Positions 44,570 through 56,224 of a DNA stretch of 64,000 nt are shown here, one piece after another. Location: positions 76,818,001-76,882,000 of the forward strand of contig JBITNC010000001.1 of NCBI GenBank assembly GCA_050084985.1, in the 5' to 3' direction. Each line of letters opens with the position of its first letter. Positions within the stretch are counted from its first letter, which is position 1. The translations under genes were made by a program, and so were the position numbers. The notes below the pieces were generated by a model. It had not been told where the DNA came from, searched no databases, and saw only the letters and a program-made list of their open reading frames with translations. Source of the stretch: Nageia nagi (lineage: Eukaryota > Pinophyta).

Positions 44570-45174
44570 AACTTTTGGTCACCTTCTTCAACTTTCAATT
44601 TTTTGCATCTTGAGGTAACTCTTAGTTAAGGTATATCTAAATTTTTTCTTTGTTTCAATTTTTAGAAACTAAAATGTTAGATATAACATATTTTTTTATG
44701 GATGGATTTTAGATCTTGTGAAAATTAATATATCTAATTTTCTTTCATAGTTGAATCTAATATTGTTATATATTTAGATTTAAAACTATGATAGATCTTT
44801 TTAATTGCATTTCTTTTGTAAAATTTAAATTTATTATATTCTAATTTTTCTTAAAAATAAAAATTAGAATATACAACAAAGTGGTGTTTTTCAATAAATA
44901 TATTAATGTTACGAATTTAAAAAAATCCAATTTATGATTTTTTAATTTTTTTATAAAGTAATAATTATTTTTGCAAGAAAACTTACAATATTTGATTATA
45001 TTTTGTACAATAGTAAAATAAATTGCAAAATGTTACTATTAAGTAATAATATTACAACTTTTTTATATTTTTGTTGTTGTAACAAATAAATGTTACAAAA
45101 CCTTGCAATATTTTTTAATAAAAATATATGATTTGGATCTGCTTATTTATCAATAATTTTATCTCTTATATATG
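44570..45174. other. AT-rich DNA after Copia primer site
   Basis: Expected to be the leader or start of gag of the Copia element, but no gag motif is readable in any frame. It is very AT-rich, with several AAATAATTATTT-like stretches. It ends at the 5' LTR of the Tat-like element. Confidence 0.4.
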
Positions 45175-45909
45175 TGTTAACATATAAAAAGGAATTTTAA
45201 TTTAATTAAAATACCCTTTTAGGTATTCAAAATGATTTATTTAATTTATCAAATAAATGCTCTTATCAATATGAACTCTCTCATCTATCATTGTATTTTA
45301 TGATAATAGGTCAACTCGACATCACAATAAGTCTAAGGAAGAGCCTTAACACTAGACCTATTACCTATAAAGGTGGAGGGAATGTGTATGATCAAAGAGA
45401 TGACATGACATGATATAATCTTGAATCCTTGATAAGTGGTATTATACTTGTGTTATTCTTGACTGGTGTTTCTTAATACCATCTTATATCATTTTTGGAT
45501 TTTGTTATAATCTGAGCTCTACATTCCTATAATCTTTCATCCATTCATGAGTGATATTTTGTGCATCAAAGGTGACATAATGATATTGAGTGAAAGGGTG
45601 AGGCATTTTGGAATGGTAATTAGGAAACATCATTAGGTTCCTAGAATTGATGTTGGGTTGAGGTTAGATTCATGGCTTCATTCTTCAAAGAAGCTCATCA
45701 TTCATCCTCTTTCAATTTAATATCATATTTGATCACTATCATAAGTAAAGTACATGTTTGTATCTTTCATAAATTCAAATTTGATAATTTAAGGTCAATT
45801 ATATTATTTTCATATTTCATGTCATCATTTTTTTATTATTTCATGGTTAATTAGTTAAATTGAATATTTTGTAAACAACTCTAATTATTATTATTTCACT
45901 TATAATAAT
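45175..45909 (+). repeat. Tat-like element 5' LTR
   Basis: Starts TGTTAACATATAAAAAGGAA (the other copies read TGTTAACACCTAAAAAGG) and ends in TTATAATAA just before TTGGTAAACCC, the presumed primer-binding site. The tRNA could not be named with confidence. The end is not the usual CA, so the boundary may be off by a few bases. Confidence 0.85.
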
Positions 45910-46015
45910 TGGTAAACCCAACTAATTTTGGTACACATCATTATATCTTTCCCTAGTTACATTGAAACCCTAAGGTTTTAGCTAGGACTAATCATTCATT
46001 TCATGTATTTTAGAA

Positions 46016-46850
46016 ATGGAACTAGTTGAGTTTCTTGCCATGGTAAATAGCTTTGATGAGGTAACCAAAGCTAATTTTAGGAAAATGCTATATGGGAATG
46101 AATAAAGAAGTGAAACCTCTAACATTGGGGGTAACAATCAATCTATTGGATGTGCCCCATCCATGTCTAGGGATTTAAACTTGCTATGTGATGAGATTTG
46201 TAATACTAGGAAACCTAATTTGCAAGTGAAACCTATTTTTGATACATATAATGGTGAAGTAGATACCATGGCTCATATCAAAGCTTTCAAGATAAAGTTT
46301 GAATTGAAATTTAGGGTGAATGATAATTTGATGGCTAAGTACTTTCCTACTATATTCAGAGGTGATGCACTCAATTGGTACTTCTCTTTACCTACTAAAT
46401 CTATTCATTACTATACATAACTTGTCTCAAAATTTTATATCCATTTCAAATATCATGCTTCTAGACAAATGATAATTTCATATTAAGTTAGTGCTATCCA
46501 AGATCCAAATGAAATATTTGATAAATTTACCAAAAGATTCCAAAAAATATGGAGCATGATTCTGAAACCCTTATCTGAATCTCATGTCACATCCATGTAT
46601 GTCCATAATATTCATCCTAAATTGAAGTTCATAGCTTTGGATTAATCTGATAATGATAAAAAAATAGAAGTCCCTCGCAATTCTAGTATGCAATAGCTCC
46701 TTGAGAAACTAAAAGTAAATCATACCAAGATAAGTATTTTTGAACTTTTGCAATTATCAGTTGATCATAGAAATGCTTTATTTGATATGCTTAAGAAAAC
46801 TAAAGTTGATGTGAATATTCCTATTGCTAAATTATGGAATTGGTAGCTAA
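46016..46850 (+). pseudogene. Tat-like element gag remnant
   Basis: The ATG at 46,016 opens MELVEFLAMVNSFDEVTKAN, FRKMLYGNE, stop, then in the same frame RDLNLLCDEICNTRKPNLQV, KPIFDTYNGEVDTMAHIKAF, KIKFELKFRVNDNLMAKYFP and TIFRGDALNWYFSLPTKSIH. The latter matches the Retrotrans_gag core (F-G---P--HL--F-------------FP--L-G-A--WY-SLP--SI). FDKFTKRFQKIW continues after the stop at 46,420. Start choice: it is the first ATG after the leader and in frame with the gag core. No zinc knuckle was read. Confidence 0.8.
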
Positions 46851-46886
46851 TATTGATACTGATTTAGTTTGTAACATTATTTTCTT

Positions 46887-47330
46887 TTAAGAGAGTAAAT
46901 TGCCTAATAAAGATGTTATTAAGAAAAAATTAGAAATGTATATCCACGTTAATATTGATGGTATTCCTATTAAGAAAGAATTGATTGATATTTTTTCAAA
47001 TGTAAATATATGTTCAATTGAACTATGCAAATATATTTTCCTTCTATTTATGCAAAAATGAAAAGGACTACTATTAGCATAAAAGGATTTGATATTGAAA
47101 AGGAATGTATTGGATATGTATCTATGCATATTGAAGTAGGTGGTAAAAAATTTCATCAAAAAGTTTACATTTTTCAAGTAAAATTTTCATATAACTTATT
47201 GCTTAGTAGACCATGGATCGATAAGATTAGGATAGTTATGTCCACATTACATCAATCGATTAAATTTATGTATAAAGGTAAGCATGTTCTATTCATGCAA
47301 AAAAATCCTATATGTATGTCAAGTAGTTGA
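46887..47330 (+). pseudogene. Tat-like element protease-like region
   Basis: The forward frame 47,025-47,330 reads MKRTTISIKGFDIEKECIGY, VSMHIEVGGKKFHQKVYIFQ, VKFSYNLLLSRPWIDKIRIV and MSTLHQSIKFMYKGKHVLFM. The LLLSRPWID...STLHQ-IKF block is the conserved end of gypsy proteases (LLGRPWIH...STLHQKIKF). The catalytic D-[ST]-G lies upstream and could not be read. The reverse-strand open frame over the same place is a chance frame. Confidence 0.75.
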
Positions 47331-48530
47331 GTGGTTTTAGATCCCTCAATATTTGGTAAAAAGTGAGGAGGCCGCACCAACACCTATCAACAATGCCATT
47401 CCATAAAAGGTAGGTCTTATAGCATACATAATCCTAGAGATTGACATCTGAGAGAGTTTTAGGTAGATTGCATGACCTCTTTCCATCTTAAAAATGTAGC
47501 ATTGTTACTCATAGGATGATGAAGTTGAGCATCACTACCCTATTCTTGAAAAGGAAGATGATCCTATTGCAGATGTGAATGTTCTTTATCAGGAGCATGA
47601 AGGAAAAGGTACATCAGATAACAAAGATATAAATTTTATATCATAAGTATCATTAAGCTAGGTAACTATGCATTTCAATAGTATTGATTCTACTTTTGCT
47701 AACTAATATATTCATAAGTTCAAATATAGTGGAAAAAGATTAGGTAAGAATGAGCAAGGTATCATAAAACCTATTCCAAATGAAGGTCAACACAAGAGAA
47801 TGACTATTTTTGGATTTTATGAGGTTACACCTAGTTCATCCTCATTAGCTCTAGTTATTCAACATATTGATAGCAATGATCAGGGTTGTATAAGAGATAT
47901 ATTTTGTGAATGGATACATTGTAGCATGATGAATTATCAAATAGAGGAGTTACAGGCTACTATGTAGACCCATTCTTATCTCCTACTCCTCCGTTTTGAG
48001 TGGACATATTTTGAATTGATGATGTTATCCTTGAAAAGATAGGGCTTAAAGTGAGTTCCCTAAATTTAGTGAAAAGAGGCTCACACCTTGGTTTATGTGA
48101 TATCAAGCTTATTTTGATGAGGTTTCAGTTTACATGGATGATGTAGACATTGGAGGTTAGATCATTATCATTCTCTACATTTTTTGTTTATTTTTCATTC
48201 ATTTTTTTAACAAGTTAATGTTATACTTAGGTAGTTAGTCTTTCATAATCAATCATCCCATTTCTGTAATGGACAATGTTGCTAGGATCCTAACACCATC
48301 GCTCCATTATTTGCATCTCTTACAACTAAGTATGGATGCAGGACTAGGGGAATTACCTATGCCTCTCCAACTTAGTGATGAAATTTCCTATCTCAATGAA
48401 TAAATCGTAGAAGTAAATATGGGTACCCAAGAGGATCCATATTTGATCAAAATAAGAGCTTGATTAATCTTGGAAGAATGGGAAATGTATCACCTACTTC
48501 TAAAAGAATTATATGATATTTTTGCTTGAT
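47331..48530 (+). other. pol spacer between protease and RT, decayed
   Basis: Short coding-like pieces on the + strand (DDEVEHHYPILEKEDDPIAD, FKYSGKRLGKNEQGIIKPIP, EVTPSSSSLALVIQHIDSND) separated by many stops. This corresponds to the poorly conserved protease-RT spacer of Tat elements. No domain is recognised. Confidence 0.5.
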
Positions 48531-48539
48531 CTTATTTTG

Positions 48540-49270
48540 ATATTCCTACTCTTGATCCTGATTTCATCAGTTATAGCCTAATCATTAATGAAAATATAAA
48601 ACCAATCTAATAAAAACCTAGAAAGATGCCTAGGGTAGCCCTTGCTATTAAAAAGGAAATCAAAAAGTATCTTCTTGTTGTTTTTATTTTACCTATTGAT
48701 TATTTTCCATGTATTTCTAACATTCTGCCTATAGCTAAGCCTAATGGTGAAATAAGATGTTGTACATATTAGGGATATCAATAATACATATCCTAAAGAT
48801 ATCTTTCCTTTTCCTAACATTGATATGATTATAGATTCAACAACATGCCATGAGATTTTGTCTTTCATTGATGGTTTCTCTAGATACAATCAAATAAGTA
48901 TAAAAAATGAGAACCAACATAATACAACTTGTGTTACTCCTTGGGGCACATTTTTTTTGGTGGTCATGCCTTTTGGTCTAAAGAATATAGGTGCAATTTA
49001 TCAAAGAGCCATGATGTATATGTTCCATGATATGATCCATGAAAGTATTGAGATATATGTTGACAATATATTAATAAATTTCATAGCAAAAAATGATCAA
49101 TATCACATTGCAAATTTAAGAAAATTTTCAAAAGAATGAGAGAATACAAGTTGAATTTGAAACCTCAAAAGTGTGCATTCACAATCTCATCAGGTAAATT
49201 GTTTGGTTTCATTATTTCAAGAAGATGCATAGAGGTGGATCCTAAGAAAGTTTTATCCAATATTGATTTA
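48540..49270 (+). pseudogene. Tat-like element reverse transcriptase remnant
   Basis: Pieces in order: DPDFISYSLIINENIKPI, KPRKMPRVALAIKKEIKKYL, SNILPIAKPNGEIRCCTY, then after a shift DINNTYPKDIFPFPNIDMII, DSTTCHEILSFIDGFSRYNQ, HNTTCVTPWGTFFLVVMPFG, LKNIGAIYQRAMMYMFHDMI and IEIYVDNILINF. The active site reads YVDN (49,056-49,067), with the second Asp changed to Asn. A stop ends the frame at 49,139; LNLKPQKCAFTISSGKLFGF, the thumb region, follows in a shifted frame. Confidence 0.9.
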
Positions 49271-49339
49271 CCTCCTCCTAAGAATTTGAAATAAATGAGA
49301 AGTCTTCAAGGAAAGGTTCAAGTATTTATAAGGTTTATT

Positions 49340-49840
49340 ACTTAGTTTGCAATTATGACTTCCCTAGTTTTCTCATTTGCTAAAGAAAGGTGAGAAATTC
49401 ATTTGGAAACAAAAGTATCAAAATCCTTTAGATAATGTCAAAAGGTACCTTATTAACTCTTTAGTTTTATCCCCCTATGATTCAAATAAGATTTTGTTAC
49501 TTTATGTTTCAACAACATAAAATGCATTAGGGGCAATGTTAGCTCAAAAGGTAATAATAATGAGGAAAGAGTAATTTATTATATTAGTAAGACTTTACTT
49601 GATTATGAGACAAGGTGCACCCCAATAGAAAAGATATATTTTGTAATAGTATTATCAATTGAAAATTTAAGATATTACAAACTTGGAAATACAACATATG
49701 TCATAGGTCAAACTGATCCTCTTAAATATCTCATATCAAAATCCTACATGTCTAAAGGAGTTGTAAGATGAGTAATATTGCTTTAAGAGTTTAATTTGGT
49801 CTTTATTACTTAGAAATTGATAAAGGGATAAGAAATAGCG
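49340..49840 (+). pseudogene. gypsy-type RNase H of Tat-like element
   Basis: Reads LYVSTT, stop, NALGAMLAQKGNNNEERVIY, YISKTLLDYETRCTPIEKIY, FVIVLSIENLRYYKLGNTTY and VIGQTDPLKYLISK, with EFNLVFIT shortly after. It matches the first RNase H of Tat elements (MYIS-TD-ALGALLAQ...YYISRTL--YE--YTPIE---LA-VFA--KLRHY). The catalytic Asp position after STT is a stop codon. The domain lies directly after the RT connection region (SLQGKVQVFIRFI). Confidence 0.85.
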
Positions 49841-50009
49841 TACTTCATCATTAATCATCTATGAAACAAATTATCCTATACCTAAGAAGAGTTTCTTAAT
49901 AAAGTGGACAACCAGAATGACCATGATCCTAGCACACCCATTGCAGTCTTATGTTGTTGCTCCATTGCTAACTTTGAGTACATGTAAGTTTTTGTTAGAT
50001 TTACAAAAA

Positions 50010-50470
50010 ATGATGAATGGACCTTCTTGTTTGATGGCTCCAAGTGCATTCATGGAGCAATGGTAAGAATTTTGCTCATCAATCCACATGGTGATGTTAT
50101 CCCTATGTCTTATTATTTAAATTTTGATTGCACTAATAATATGGTAGAATATGAGGCTATCATTTTAAGTTTGAAGTTTGCAATACTATTTAAAGTAAAA
50201 AAGAATAAAAATATTTGGTGATTCTCAACTAATTATGAAGCAAGTGTCCAACATCTATAACACTAAGGATCCCAAGTTGCAAACATATAAATAAATGATG
50301 AAAAATCTCCTCATCTAATTTAGTGAGTATGAAATCAATAACATTCCAAGAGAAAAAAATAGGTATGTTGATGCTATGGTTAGTGCTACTTCTCTTTCTT
50401 TCAAAAACATAGAAGATGAGGAAATTATTTTTACAATAAAAAATATAGGTAAGTCATCTCATGAGAATGT
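50010..50470 (+). pseudogene. archaeal-type RNase H of Tat-like element
   Basis: The frame 50,027-50,221 reads MFDGSKCIHGAMVRILLINP, HGDVIPMSYYLNFDCTNNMV and EYEAIILSLKFAILFKVKKN. This is the second RNase H of Tat elements (FDGS---GAGAG-VL--P-G...L-F-CTNN-AEYEAL--GL--A). The first catalytic Asp and the Glu of EYEA are kept. After a frame change it continues with QLIMKQVSNIYNTKDPKL-like sequence. It lies between the gypsy RNase H and integrase, opposite to the arrangement in the element at 17-30 kb. Confidence 0.85.
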
Positions 50471-50589
50471 TGAAGATCATTGTTATGCAACTACTTGTAT
50501 CAATGTATTAGAATAGTATCAATAAGTTTTCAATTATCTTAAAGATGGTGTTGTTCCTATTTACTTTCATCATAATGCTAGGATTAGAC

Positions 50590-51756
50590 TTAAAATCTAG
50601 CTATCAAGTATGTCATCATTGGTGGTTTTTTATGAAAAATATCTTTTGATGGTGCTCTTCTTATATGTTTAATGATCCATGAAGTAGAAATGGCCCTTAA
50701 TCAATCTCATGAAGGTGAGTGTGGTGGAAACTTTAGTGCTAAATTTGTTTATCAAAAATTGCTTATACAAGGTTATTATTGGCCTACTATTCTTGACGAT
50801 TATGAATTTCATGTTAAGAAATATGAGCAATATCAAAAGAATGCTAAGATTCAACCCTCTCCTTCTCATGGTTTGCATATCCCCTTAGCCTTTTCCATTT
50901 AGACACTTTATTTTATTAGTAAAGTTAACCCTATTTCAAGACATGGCCATTTTTTTTTATCATTACAACCACATAATGCTTCACAAAATGGGTGGAGGCT
51001 ATACCCATAAATTTTGCAAAAGGAGGTAAGATTATCGAATTTATCATTTCTAGATATGGTATGCATTTTAAATTATTCATGGATAATAGTACAAGCTTTA
51101 AAGGTAATAAAGTCAAATGATTTTATGATAAGTATCATATTGAAATAAAATTCTCTACACCTTATTATTCCCAAGGTAATGGTCAAACCGAAACATCCAA
51201 CAAAGTTATTAAGAGTATCTTATCCAAAACTATCACAAAGCATGGTAAAGACTAGTATGAAAAACTCTCTTATGCTTTCTAAGACCATATAACAAGTATA
51301 AGGACTTTCATAGGGGAATCCCCTTTCTCCCAAATGTATGGTTACAAAGTTGTAGTTCTACTAGAGCTAGAAACCCCATAGCTTCATGTTTCACTAGATG
51401 ATCTCATTCTCATTGAAGATAGAAAAAAAGATAGATTAGCCCAACTAGAGGTCCTAGATGAAAAAAGGGTTAATGCTCTAGAAAAAATTCATGTATTTCA
51501 TTCTAGAATCTTAAAGGCTTATAACAAAAAGATCAAGCCTAAATATTTGAAGGTTGGTTAACTAGTCCTAAAAGAAAATCTTGCCAACAATAAAGCTCTA
51601 AAAAATAAAAAGAAAGGTAAGTTTGAACCTAATTGGATAGGTCCTTACATTGTCATTGAAAATTATAGAAAAGCTACATACAAATTATCTACAATTGAAG
51701 GTAAAGAAGAACATAATCCAATTAATGTTATGCACTTGAAAAGGTTTAATGTTTGA
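50590..51756 (+). pseudogene. Tat-like element integrase remnant
   Basis: Zinc-binding part: MALNQSHEGECGGNFSAKFV, YQKLLIQGYYWPTILDDYEF, HVKKYEQYQKNAK. The first His remains, but the second (CGGH) is Asn and both Cys of C--C are Tyr, so zinc binding is lost. The core shows WVEAIPINFAKGG, ISRYGMHFKLFMDNSTSFKG with the second Asp, and STPYYSQGNGQTETSNK with the Glu. The C-terminal region reads GKFEPNWIGPYIVIENYRKA and INVMHLKRFNV, ending at a TGA at 51,754-51,756. Only a few stops occur after 51,000; this is the best-preserved gene of the element. Confidence 0.88.
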
Positions 51757-52590
51757 TCATTTTCATAAAAATACGTATTTTTTTTATCTTTGGCTACTAA
51801 CCATTTAGGAAAAATAAGGTAATAATCTAGTGATGTCATTATGTTTATAGTGATGTCACTGGTTTAAATAGTGAAAATTGTTCAAAATTTTATCATTTCT
51901 ACAAAATAATGGTAAAATAGTGAAAATAATAATTTATTCTTTACTTTCATTTCTCTTTCATAAAAAGTTTCTTATCATAAATGATGCTTATTAGTCATGT
52001 CCTTTGTATCATTGTTCATATCATTTGATGAGGCCTTTGTAAGAAAGGGACACTCTTATCAATAAATCCATGGAAACATGTTGTCTTGGGAAACCAAGTT
52101 GGTCAATCTTATAATTTGACAACTTTATAAGGAAGGGTCAACCATATCATTTTGTGCCTTTATAAGGAAGGGGCATCCATATCAAAAACTCCATGGCAAT
52201 AGAGTGGCTTGGAAAACCAAGATGATAAGTTTAAATTTGTTATTCATCTTTGTATAATCTTGGTGGGTAAGACACTAAGGACATATTTGATTTATTATCA
52301 CTCATAATTTCCATACCATGATGTTTAATATTTATATTTGATATATCTTATGCAAAAATATTTCTTGTTTAAGATATTTTAAGGTTCCTTTTTCTTTGCC
52401 TTGGATTTATCCTATGATAAGAAGCCCATAATATCACAACTAATTCAAAGAGGGGGCATAATATAGGGAAAAAATAAGAGATCCAAAGCTTCCACCATGA
52501 GACAACATTTCATGGAGTACTTTCTTACTTTTCTTATTATACTTTGAATTTATGATTTGATTATATTTTATCCCAAAAGCATCAAAACAT
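51757..52590 (+). other. 3' untranslated part of Tat-like element
   Basis: No coding sequence. It contains an imperfect duplication (about 52,030-52,230) with ATAAGGAAGGG, a CCATGG and TTGGRAAACCAAG in each unit, and an extra purine-rich run CAAAGAGGGGGCATAATATA at about 52,446 resembling a second polypurine tract. Confidence 0.6.
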
Positions 52591-52592
52591 AT

Positions 52593-52607
52593 TCAAAGTG
52601 GGGCATA
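52593..52607 (+). promoter_or_regulatory. polypurine tract of Tat-like element
   Basis: TCAAAGTGGGGCATA stands directly before the TGTTAACACC start of the 3' LTR, the site expected to prime plus-strand DNA synthesis. Confidence 0.75.
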
Positions 52608-53264
52608 TGTTAACACCTAAAAAGGAATTTAATTTAATTAAAATACCCTTTATATCTTATAATAACAAGTTAGCTCAAAATCATAATAAGCATAAGAAGG
52701 AGCCTTAGAATTAGACCTATTACCTATAAAGGTGTAGGGGTTGTGCATAATCAAAGAGATGACATGACATGACATAACCCCAAATCCTTGATAGTTAGCA
52801 ATATACTTATGTCATTCTTAATTGGTGTTTCTTAATGCTACCTATTATTTTTGAATTTTTTTATACTTTGAGTTTTGCATTTGTATGATATGTCATCCAT
52901 TCATGAGCAATATTCCATGCATCAAAGGTGAGATGATCACATCAAGCGAAAGGGTAAGGCATTCTGGAATGGTAACTGAGTGATGTCACTAGGTTCCTAA
53001 CATAAGTTCTAGATTGAGGTTGGATTCGTGGTTCCATTCTTCAAATAAACTCATCATTTGTCCCCTTTTTATTGAATATCACCTTCAATCATTATCACAA
53101 GTAAATTTCAAGTTTGTATCTTTTGTAAATCCAATTTTGATAGGTCAAGATCAATTAGGTCATTATCATCTTTCACATCATCATTTTTTTGTTATTTCAT
53201 AGTTAATTAGTTAAATTTAATATTTTGTGAATAACTATAATTATTATTTTTTTGGTTATAATAA
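52608..53264 (+). repeat. Tat-like element 3' LTR
   Basis: Matches the 5' LTR from TGTTAACACC to TTATAATAA, with a deletion of about 75 bp near its start (after ATACCCTTT) relative to 45,175-45,909 and many substitutions. Ends are by alignment with the 5' LTR and the copy at 7069. Confidence 0.85.
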
Positions 53265-53904
53265 TATATTTATTTTATATCTTGGATGATCAAACTCTTT
53301 ACCCCCTCCAAGATTGATTTATTGCTCCAAAGATTTGGATCCATTATAGGGACATGAATTTCAAAGCCTTCACCTTTGTTCACTATCAAAACCACACTCA
53401 AGCTACTAGTTCTCAATATACACCCATTAGATAAGAAAATATTTTTTAGATATGGTAGGCCCCTAAAAAAAATACCATAACATCCCCACCATGGAGCTTG
53501 CAACCCTTGAAGGGGAGCTCATGGCCCTCAAAGAGGAGTTCAAGCATCTCCACTATGGACCTCATGACCCTTGGAGGATATATCGAAACATCCTTGCTAT
53601 CATATACTTGTGATATGCCTGTAGTTAAGTTATCATAATTTCACCCCTATGGGGTGCTCATGGAATCCCCACCGTAGGGTGCCTATGTTTCCCCTAATTT
53701 TGGAATCCAGATCATGGGTGTTCTACCTTTAAAAAGGGGAGATTGCCTACTCTAGTACTCATAAGGCCCTATAAAGAGAACATATTTTATTTATATATGA
53801 TGTGATTTATCTAATTTATTCAATTATTATATGATTTTGTAAAATAACCATACCTAGTAAGGATTTTCTAAAATAGAAAAAGATCCAAATTGAAGAATTT
53901 TAAG
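53265..53904. other. unassigned DNA
   Basis: No gene recognised. The portion 53,480-53,700 is less AT-rich and has recurring CTCATGG, CCCTTGRAGG and CCACYATGG words, but no consistent unit or open frame. Confidence 0.4.
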
Positions 53905-54080
53905 GTTTGATAATCACCAGTTGATAAACACTAACCCAATGTTATGATACCAATTAAATATTTAAAGTATCAAGGATCCATGCTTTGATACTAATTGAAT
54001 ATTTTGAAGGTTTGCCAACCATCAGTTAATAAGCACTAACACAAAGCTTTGATACTAATTGAAGAAATAGAGGCTTTGGA
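53905..54080 (+). repeat. ~65-bp direct repeats, left group
   Basis: About 2.5 units built on GGTTTGCCAACCATCAGTTG, ATAAACACTAACCC and TTTGATACCAATTGAATATT. The same unit recurs at 56,225-56,425 in the same orientation. Confidence 0.75.
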
Positions 54081-55735
54081 ATTTTAGATAAAATAATTTT
54101 TTTTCAAAACATGAATTTAGCCTTATAGCTATATAAAGGATAAAAATACCTTTTCAAGGTTTACTCACAAACCAAAAATAAAGTTTTAGATCTCTTGAAA
54201 TATGAATTTGAAGTTCCTAAGATGAAAAATAATGTTCTTGAGCCCAAAATAATGAAAAATTTGATAATGTCAAAGTCAACAAGTTTCTAGTCAATTATAA
54301 ATTTTTTGGATTATGGGAGAATTAAATATTTATGCACTTTTACGGATTCTGGGTGTCTTGAACTCAATCAAATTATAGGAAAGTTAGAAATTCTAAAAAA
54401 ATGATTGGTTTAGAGGACCAACTTTGAAGGGTTGTAAATTAGTCAGATCTCAATGGCACTATGACCTGTAAAAATGATAAAGAAGGATGGAAGGGTAAAA
54501 AATTATCTACAAGAAAAAGACTTCATATAGCTCAAGAGCAAGATTGTGAAAATGTAGGTCCAAAGATTATGGCTTCTAAGTGTGTTCCACCAATAAAGTA
54601 TGGAATGCTACAAATGGATGGAAAGGTATTAAAATAAAAAATCCAAAATAAAAGGAATCATATGAAAGGGAGGTATAGAACAATATATGTATCATCCAGA
54701 AGTAAACTAATCATGTACAAAGGTGGTTTATGATAACCATTAGTAACTCTGAATCCATAGCTCAAAATGAGAAATAAATAAATACACACATAGTTAAAAT
54801 GATCCTAAATAGTTAAATATCACTATGGGATAGATTAAGATCTCTCCTATGAATATCTAGAAGTGTTTTCTCAAGATTACAACTCCAAGAAAAGAAAATA
54901 CACCACACAACCTCAAAGAATGAAAAATTCCATGAATAGATTCAATGAGATGAATCAAATACTTTATGTATTGCTTAAAATACATGTTACAAACTTCATC
55001 TGATGGAATATTACATGATTTAAACCTTCATATATAAAAATATGATGGTTCAGTATAACAAAGATACCAATCATTGCCATGCAAAACACAAAATGCAATG
55101 GTCTTCATAGGACTAAGTGGTGCCATCAACACTCAAAAGTCTATTTATGGATAAGGAAAATAATTGAGTTTCTACAAATCTTAACTAAGAGTACTTTCCT
55201 CTCTATAATGCAATAAGTGAAGGAGTCTAAGGTATTAGTGAGTTACAATAAGAGAAGCATGACGTTGTAGCAACCAAGCCAATAATGAATGAAGAAAAAT
55301 AAACCATATATAGATCTAAAAAATCCACAAGATGAGATAAGGCATATTGGAGAATTTTGCATGGAGTTGTTGGAGTAAAACATAGTATAAAATCATACTA
55401 TATGAAACATAGTGTTGCAGTGGCTAAGGGATGACACACCATGCATATCCATACTAGAGAAATCTATATGCCTTGTTTGATGCAAATTTCATTGCTTAGT
55501 AGCTGCAGGAAGCAGTACACAAACATAAATATCTTGAAAACTTGTAATTTGAAATGGATGAGGGTTTCTCGCTAAGCAAAAGATAAGCATCCCTATCATA
55601 TTTTTTCACCAAATTACAAAATTAAAATTATTTCAAATAAATATTTGAAATAATACAATTTATTGAAGAAATAAATTCCTTAAATATCCCCCTTAATGTA
55701 AAAATATTTATACTCCATAGATGAATAAGTGTTAG
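54081..55735. other. unassigned block between ~65-bp repeats
   Basis: No recognised gene. On the reverse strand near 55,690 a purine run AAGGGGGATATTTAAGG resembles a Copia polypurine tract, but no LTR start (TG) follows it and no pol motif is present. Left as unknown. Confidence 0.35.
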
Positions 55736-56060
55736 TTCAGTGCATCTGAAGGCATCCAACATAAGCCTACTCTCCTACTTTGATGTCAAATGTTGGTCTA
55801 GTGCATCTCAAGGAACCCATCATAATCAAATCAATACTATCAAGGCATACAGTTGAGGCTTGTATTCCTCCTCTGAAGGTAAGTGTTGGTTCAGTGCTAC
55901 TAAAGCATCCAACATATAATTGTATCAATACAATCAAGGAACCCAATATAAGTACACACTTCTCTTTCGATGAAAAGTGTTAAATTAGTGTATCTCAAGG
56001 AACGCAACATGGTTGGATCAATGTAATCAAGGCACCCAAAAGGAGGAAAATGATGAGAGT
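55735..56060 (+). repeat. degenerate ~90-bp tandem repeats
   Basis: About four loose units with AAGTGTTGGTTCAGTGCATC, TCAAGGAACCCAACATAA, GATCAATACAATCAAGGCAC. Spacing varies between roughly 75 and 100 bp. No coding frame is conserved across the units. Confidence 0.7.
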
Positions 56061-56224
56061 AATATGAATGGAATAAGTGAAGTGCATACATAAGGGAAAT
56101 GATGTGAGCATTGTATTCATAGTATACAAGGAGAACTTGAGCCAAGATAAAGATAATATTACTCCCTCTCAATATCATCATGTCACCAAAACAAGATCAT
56201 TAAATCCATCTTGATCGAATAGGA

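Larger units (their letters stand above)
45175..53264 (+). mobile_element. Tat-like Ty3/gypsy element, near full length, inactive
   Basis: About 8.1 kb with LTRs at 45,175-45,909 and 52,608-53,264, both starting TGTTAACA, and a polypurine tract before the 3' LTR. Forward-strand genes in order: gag, protease-like region, RT, gypsy RNase H, archaeal-type RNase H, integrase. Dual RNase H in the order RT, gypsy RNase H, archaeal-type RNase H, integrase is the standard Tat arrangement. All genes carry stops, and the RT active site is YVDN. The LTRs differ by many substitutions and by a gap of about 75 bp, so the insertion is old. A related LTR plus leader lies at 7069. Flanks: ATATG on the left, AT-rich on the right; no secure target duplication. 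Confidence 0.9.

Noticed and set aside
46887-47177. Reverse-strand open frame over the Tat-like protease region
   Set aside because: The forward strand encodes the conserved RPWID...STLHQ block there; the reverse frame has no recognisable content.
55660-55700. Copia polypurine tract and LTR on the reverse strand
   Set aside because: There is a purine run, but no TG-start LTR beside it and no Copia coding sequence in the expected place.
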